From contig DNBZ01000035.1 in the NCBI GenBank assembly GCA_003484585.1, forward strand, positions 1 through 10,034: a DNA stretch of 10,034 bases, given 5' to 3'. Each line of letters starts with the position of its first letter. Positions within the stretch are counted from its first letter, which is position 1. The DNA is from Bacteroidota bacterium. GTDB lineage: Bacteria > Bacteroidota > Bacteroidia > NS11-12g > UBA9320. Positions 6,677-10,034 of the stretch are shown here, one piece after another. The notes beneath the pieces are model-generated. The model worked only from the letters and a program-made list of their open reading frames with translations. It was not told the DNA's origin and ran no database searches. The position numbers were made by a program, and so were the translations under genes.

Positions 6677-7636
6677 TTAGCCTTTTAATTCGTTTACTCT
6701 TTTGAGAAGTTTTGGTAATACCATGAAAGCATCCCCAACTATTCCATAATCTGCAGCCTTAAAGAAGGGAGCCTCTGGGTCCGTATTTATAACACAAATC
6801 ACCTTACTACTTCCTACACCGGCAAGATGCTGAATAGCACCTGAGATACCTGCAGCTATATATAGATTTGGTTTAATAGTAATACCTGTTTGACCTACGT
6901 GCTCACTATGTGGTCTCCATCCCATATCGCTTACAGGTTTAGAGCATGCTGTAGCAGCACCCAAAGCATTTGCTAAGTCTTCTACCATATGCCAATTTTC
7001 TGGTCCTTTTAGTCCTCTACCTGCACTTATTACGAGTTCTGCTTCTGTCAATGGTATTTTACCTGTCTCTTTATTAGTAGATACTATAGTTGTATTAATA
7101 GCATCTGAGGTTACAGATACACTTGCAGCTTCAGCAGATACATCACTACCGTCACTGTTTATCTTATATGAATTAGGTATAATAGTTAGTACCTTCTTGT
7201 CATTATTTATAGATATATGTGCCATAGCTTTACTAGAAAAACTAGTCTTCTTTACAGTAAAACCACTATCTGTATTAGCCATATCTACTACACCTGTTAC
7301 CAGTGCAGCCTCATTTTTTACCGCTACCAGTGGAGCTATTGACTTCCCTGTATAGGTTTGCGATATTACTATCGTATCTCCTCCATTCGCTTGAGCTACT
7401 TCACTAAGTGCCTTAGCATATGCCTGCGGATTGAATGTAGTAAATACATCACCAGAAACATTCAATTCTTTGTCTGCTCCGTATGTACCTAAATTTTCTG
7501 GGCCTTTATTGCCTATAGATACTGCAATACACTCTGTAGATAGCTTTGTAGCTAGGTCTTTACCATAAGTCACAGCCTCAAAACTTGACTTCTTATATAC
7601 TCCGTTGTCGCTTTCAGCGAATACTATAACTGCCAT
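6677..7636 (-). CDS. etfA: Electron transfer flavoprotein, alpha subunit
   Basis: A 319-residue subunit, full length for the family, that with EtfB forms the soluble FAD/AMP heterodimer carrying electrons from acyl-CoA and related dehydrogenases to the respiratory quinone pool. The C-terminal FAD domain is intact: SAGRGLKG at 204-211, RPHSEHVGQTG at 241-251, GISGAIQHLAG at 263-273, NTDPEAPFF at 284-292 and ADYGIVGD at 295-302. The N-terminal third is the alpha/beta domain that packs on EtfB (AVIVFAESDNG). The ATG at 7636 is the only sensible start, lying 4 bp after the etfB stop, so the two are co-transcribed and probably translationally coupled. The motifs are those of the classical fatty-acid type; no extra ferredoxin domain or bifurcation partner is present in the window. 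Confidence 0.96.
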   Translation of the reverse strand: MAVIVFAESDNGVYKKSSFEAVTYGKDLATKLSTECIAVSIGNKGPENLGTYGADKELNVSGDVFTTFNPQAYAKALSEVAQANGGDTIVISQTYTGKSIAPLVAVKNEAALVTGVVDMANTDSGFTVKKTSFSSKAMAHISINNDKKVLTIIPNSYKINSDGSDVSAEAASVSVTSDAINTTIVSTNKETGKIPLTEAELVISAGRGLKGPENWHMVEDLANALGAATACSKPVSDMGWRPHSEHVGQTGITIKPNLYIAAGISGAIQHLAGVGSSKVICVINTDPEAPFFKAADYGIVGDAFMVLPKLLKRVNELKG

Positions 7637-7640
7637 GATC

Positions 7641-8378
7641 TTAAAATAATTTTTCTTCGTTGTGTAAAATATCTATTAACTGCTCTGCGTTTTCGGCATC
7701 TATCATTTTTACCCCACTTTTAACTGGTGGCAACTCATACTTAGATACACTTGTGTAATCATATTTATCTACAGCAGGTACGACATTTAGTGGTTTACTA
7801 CGAGCCATCATTATACCTCTCATGTTGGGTATTCTAGGTTCGCAAAGGTCTTTTTGGGCACTTACTACGCACGGTGTGTTTGCAGTTAGCATTTCTCTGC
7901 CTCCGTCTATATCTCTAGTAGCCTTTATGGTATTACCCTCAGCATCTAGTTCCATAGCTACGTTTATAAACGGCCAGCCTAGCATTTCTGCCACTAGACC
8001 TTGCACTTGTCCACCATTATAATCTATAGACTCTCTGCCAGTAAGTACTAAATCGTATTCGCCAGCTTTGGCTTGTTCTGCTATTTGAGCAGCTACATAC
8101 ATACCGTCTTTTGGACTAGCATCTACGCGTATAGCATCTCCGGCACCCATTGCTAAGGCTTTTCTTATCACGGGTTCTGTATCTGCTTCACCCACGGTTA
8201 TTACGGTTACAGATCCACCATTAGCTTCTGTCATTTCCAAAGCTCTGGTAAGCGAAAGTTCATCATAAGGATTTATAATAAACTGTACCCCAGCCTTGTT
8301 AAACTGCGTATCGCCATCGGTAAAGGTGATTTTAGTGGTAGTATCTGGGACTACACTTACACATACTAATATTTTCAT
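7641..8378 (-). CDS. etfB: Electron transfer flavoprotein, beta subunit
   Basis: A 245-residue partner of EtfA. It starts MKILVCVSVVPDTTTKI, the usual first strand of the ETF beta nucleotide-binding fold, with INPYDE at 35-40, GRESIDYNGGQVQG at 114-127 and LGWPFINVA next to it. The segment PRIPNMRGIMMARSKPL at 181-197 corresponds to the recognition loop that contacts acyl-CoA dehydrogenases. It is first in the etfB-etfA-nuclease operon. The start at 8378 lies 28 bp downstream of a candidate -7 box on the minus strand, in the 64-bp gap shared with the divergent TPR gene. Which dehydrogenases feed it cannot be told, because none is encoded here. Confidence 0.96.
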   Translation of the reverse strand: MKILVCVSVVPDTTTKITFTDGDTQFNKAGVQFIINPYDELSLTRALEMTEANGGSVTVITVGEADTEPVIRKALAMGAGDAIRVDASPKDGMYVAAQIAEQAKAGEYDLVLTGRESIDYNGGQVQGLVAEMLGWPFINVAMELDAEGNTIKATRDIDGGREMLTANTPCVVSAQKDLCEPRIPNMRGIMMARSKPLNVVPAVDKYDYTSVSKYELPPVKSGVKMIDAENAEQLIDILHNEEKLF

Positions 8379-8406
8379 TCTAAAAATTTGTATTAAAATT
8401 GAGGTG

Positions 8407-8414
8407 CGAAAGTA
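8407..8414 (-). promoter_or_regulatory. Candidate -7 box of the etf operon
   Basis: On the minus strand this reads TACTTTCG followed by CACC, one mismatch (C for T) from TAnnTTTG and resembling the extended TAnnTTTGC form seen in Bacteroidota. It lies 28 bp before the etfB ATG. No matching -33 element is visible, so this is tentative. Confidence 0.35.
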
Positions 8415-8442
8415 AGATTAATTGAGTAAAATAGAGGAGAAT

Positions 8443-8754
8443 ATGGAGAGAATAGAACAGATTAAAACGTTTTTAAATGATACACCAGAAGATACATTTC
8501 TAAACTATGCCTTGGCCATAGAGTATGTGGCTCTGGCAAAGGATTCCGAAGCTCGTACAATTTTCGAAAAGTTGCTTCTTCAAGGGCCTGATTACTCTGC
8601 TACCTATTATCACTTAGGTAAGCTATATGAGCGACAAGAAGAGGATCAACTAGCTGAAGAGACTTATCAAAAAGGTATGGAGGTAACTAAAAGACTAGGG
8701 GAGAAGCATGCCCATGGCGAGCTTCGCGGTGCATATGAAGAATTAACATTTTAA
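8443..8754 (+). CDS. Small tetratricopeptide-repeat protein
   Basis: A 103-residue soluble helical protein with two TPR units: about residues 20-51 (NYALAIEYVALAKDSEARTI) and 53-85 (ATYYHLGKLYERQEEDQLAE). It closes with a short helix ending GAYEELTF. Such proteins act as scaffolds for protein-protein contacts; no partner is evident. I prefer the ATG at 8443, which gives MERIEQIKTFL and has GAGGAGA immediately upstream, although only 2 bp separate that purine run from the ATG. An alternative TTG at 8422 would add MSKIEEN and lie only 7 bp from the etfB -7 box, so it is possible but less attractive. The gene is divergent from etfB and alone on its strand; no terminator is seen behind it. Confidence 0.85.
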   Translation: MERIEQIKTFLNDTPEDTFLNYALAIEYVALAKDSEARTIFEKLLLQGPDYSATYYHLGKLYERQEEDQLAEETYQKGMEVTKRLGEKHAHGELRGAYEELTF

Positions 8755-8967
8755 AGTCATTAAGTAAGCTTGTTAGTATAGTAGATGTCAATCATAACTT
8801 GGTTTAGGTACAATGATTTGTAAATTTACACGAGTCATTGCAACGTTAATGCATCTAATTACAAGATAGCTACTCTTCAAAATAAATGGAAATGGGCAAG
8901 AGCTTTGGGTGAGTAATGTTATTAGTTTGCTACGTAAGTAGCCTAGCATATATTTGCTCGATAAAGT
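8755..8967. other. 213-bp intergenic region between the TPR and thioesterase genes
   Basis: It holds a perfect 12-bp palindrome TGTAAATTTACA at 8819-8830 and, at its right end, the thioesterase promoter with an inverted repeat GCTAC-GTAA-GTAGC (8929-8942) between its two boxes. I see no gene, RNA fold or terminator in it; the only open frames are tiny. Confidence 0.5.
8926..8956 (+). promoter_or_regulatory. Bacteroidota-type promoter of the thioesterase gene
   Basis: A -33 TTTG at 8926-8929 and a -7 TATATTTG at 8949-8956, separated by 19 bp. Both boxes match the Bacteroidota primary-sigma consensus (TTTG, TAnnTTTG) exactly, with normal spacing. The -7 box ends 11 bp before the ATG at 8968, implying a very short mRNA leader. 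An inverted repeat fills much of the spacer and could be an operator. Confidence 0.8.
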
Positions 8968-9417
8968 ATGAGTACATTTCAAGCTAAGGATCAAAATTTT
9001 GAATCTAAAATAAGAGAAAGACTTAGCGGTCAGCATTTTATGCACCTTATGGGATTTGATATTACTACAATACTTGCTGGTGAAGTTACAGGAGAAATGA
9101 AACTGGAACAAAAACATCTACAGCAATACGGCTTTGTACATGGAGGTGTCACTGCTACTATTTTAGATATCACAATGGGATTTGCAGCTTATAGCCTAAT
9201 GCCCTTGGGCAAAGGAGTAGTAACTGCTAACATTAGTGTAGACTATCTCCATCCTGGAGATGGTGATCGTATTATAGCTGTTGGTTCTGTAGAAAAACCA
9301 GGTGGGAAAATGGTGTTTACTTCAGGTAAGGTATATATAGAAAAGAATGGTGTACGTAAGTTAATAGCGAGTGCTAGAGCTGTAATGGCGGTAATAGAGA
9401 GTAAAATAGACTCCTAA
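8968..9417 (+). CDS. PaaI-family hotdog-fold thioesterase
   Basis: A 149-residue single-domain hotdog protein, predicted to hydrolyse acyl- or aryl-CoA thioesters in the cytoplasm, probably as a tetramer. The active-site segment FVHGGVTATILDITMG spans residues 56-71: HGG at 58-60, and Asp67 nine residues after His58, the spacing of the nucleophile-activating Asp in E. coli PaaI. The strand pairs VVTANISVDYLHPG (84-97) and the C-terminal ARAVMAVIE complete the fold. Substrate is undetermined: neighbours give no paa or menaquinone context, so housekeeping CoA-ester removal is only a guess. The ATG at 8968 is fixed by the promoter immediately upstream. Its stop codon overlaps the stop of the convergent aminotransferase gene. 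Confidence 0.9.
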   Translation: MSTFQAKDQNFESKIRERLSGQHFMHLMGFDITTILAGEVTGEMKLEQKHLQQYGFVHGGVTATILDITMGFAAYSLMPLGKGVVTANISVDYLHPGDGDRIIAVGSVEKPGGKMVFTSGKVYIEKNGVRKLIASARAVMAVIESKIDS

Positions 9418-10034
9418 GTAAGACTCATCTCAAGCAAATTATCCATTTTATCTTTTAGGTTATCACTACTTGTTTCGTTGTGGTGCTTTACAGAGTTTGT
9501 CGCATAATCTACCGTATAATCTTTCATCCAAGAATTATAATTTTGGGCTAATGCTATGATGCCATCTAAAATTTCGTTTAGCTCAGCATTGGTCATTGTA
9601 GGATGTACTGACATTCTAATCCAACCTGGCCTTGTAGAGCAGTCTCCTTTATCTATCATTTGAGATATTTCACTAGATGTATGACTATCTAAATTTAGCA
9701 GGTAGTGACCATAAGTTCCTGCACATGAGCAACCTCCTCTAGTTTGTATACCAAACTTATCATTCAGCATTTTTACCCCTATATTATAATGTAACCCATC
9801 TATATAGAAAGATACTACGCCAAGTCTATGCTTATGTTCTGCAGCTAAAATATGCAAATTTTCTATTGGTCCGAGTCTACTCCAAACCGTATCGAGTAAT
9901 TCTTCTTCACGTCTCATTATATTGGCTGTACCCATTTCTTCCTTTAGATTAATACAAAGAGCTATTCTTATGGTCTGTAAAAAGGCAGGAGTGCCACCAT
10001 CTTCTCTCACCTCTATATCATCTACAAATTTGTG
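9414..10034 (-). CDS. Class V PLP-dependent aminotransferase / cysteine-desulfurase-like enzyme, C-terminal part
   Basis: The C-terminal 206 residues of a fold-type I PLP enzyme; the gene continues past the right edge, reading FVDDIEVREDGGTPAFLQ without a break. The GGTPAF motif lies in the helix that follows the PLP-lysine region in the SufS/NifS/CsdA group, and the loop TRGGCSCAGTYGHYLL holds cysteines where desulfurases carry the persulfide-forming Cys. The rest is the small C-terminal domain (RPGWIRMSVHPTMTNAELNE). The GGCSC loop differs from both the SufS and NifS active-site loops as I remember them, so substrate and product are uncertain; it may desulfurate cysteine or act on another amino acid. 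The PLP-binding lysine is outside the window. It is convergent with the thioesterase, overlapping it by 4 bp. Confidence 0.85.
   Translation of the reverse strand, partial: HKFVDDIEVREDGGTPAFLQTIRIALCINLKEEMGTANIMRREEELLDTVWSRLGPIENLHILAAEHKHRLGVVSFYIDGLHYNIGVKMLNDKFGIQTRGGCSCAGTYGHYLLNLDSHTSSEISQMIDKGDCSTRPGWIRMSVHPTMTNAELNEILDGIIALAQNYNSWMKDYTVDYATNSVKHHNETSSDNLKDKMDNLLEMSLT

Noticed and set aside
7822..8022. Plus-strand open frame inside etfB
   Set aside because: It is a shadow of etfB in another frame, without a promoter or known domain. The minus-strand frame at 891-1136 inside DUF1015 is rejected for the same reason.
8422..8442. TTG at 8422 as the start of the TPR gene
   Set aside because: It is possible, but the ATG at 8443 has a purine-rich site just upstream and gives the MERIEQIK beginning I expect for the family.
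8785..8823. Twelve-codon open frame starting MSIITWF
   Set aside because: It is too short to separate from chance, with no ribosome binding site or promoter in front.
8788..9117. A 109-codon open frame on the minus strand
   Set aside because: It runs antisense through the thioesterase gene and its promoter and has a low-complexity composition with no recognisable domain.

Overview
The window comes from a member of the Bacteroidota, most likely a marine flavobacterium-like lineage. Three things support this: a long exported protease ending in a type IX secretion (Por) sorting domain, promoters of the TTTG-N19-TAnnTTTG type used by the Bacteroidota primary sigma factor, and an AT-rich composition (roughly 35-40% GC by eye) with protein families at their Bacteroidota lengths. 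The species cannot be told from the sequence. There are no RNA genes, insertion sequences, CRISPR arrays or phage genes. Most of it reads as ordinary core chromosome.

Layout. (1) 1-1359, plus strand: the last 51 codons of serA (D-3-phosphoglycerate dehydrogenase), followed 7 bp later by a complete DUF1015 gene with a TTG start. (2) 1391-1927, minus strand: a small multi-span membrane protein of the DUF6580 type, convergent with DUF1015. (3) 1928-2159: a 232-bp divergent intergenic region holding four near-identical 14-bp palindromes (TTAACA-NN-TGTTAA). (4) 2160-5977, plus strand: a short XRE-type repressor, then a 1144-residue M36 (fungalysin-type) secreted metalloprotease. (5) 5995-6030: a strong bidirectional terminator. 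(6) 6049-8378, minus strand: the operon etfB-etfA-bifunctional nuclease. (7) 8443-8754, plus strand: a small TPR protein divergent from etfB. (8) 8968-9417, plus strand: a PaaI-type hotdog thioesterase behind a textbook Bacteroidota promoter. (9) 9414-10034, minus strand: the C-terminal 206 residues of a class V, cysteine-desulfurase-like PLP enzyme running off the right edge and overlapping the thioesterase stop.

How the genes work together. serA and DUF1015 look like one transcript tied to serine biosynthesis. EtfA and EtfB form the FAD heterodimer that takes electrons from acyl-CoA dehydrogenases; the nuclease gene rides on the same transcript. The XRE regulator most probably binds the palindromes in front of its own gene. 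One palindrome overlaps its -7 box, so autoregulation is predicted. The secreted protease 35 bp downstream may be read from the same promoter, and the fourth palindrome lies just upstream of the DUF6580 promoter, so all three genes may form one small regulon. This is the most interesting part of the window. I found no convincing evidence of a wholly new system elsewhere.
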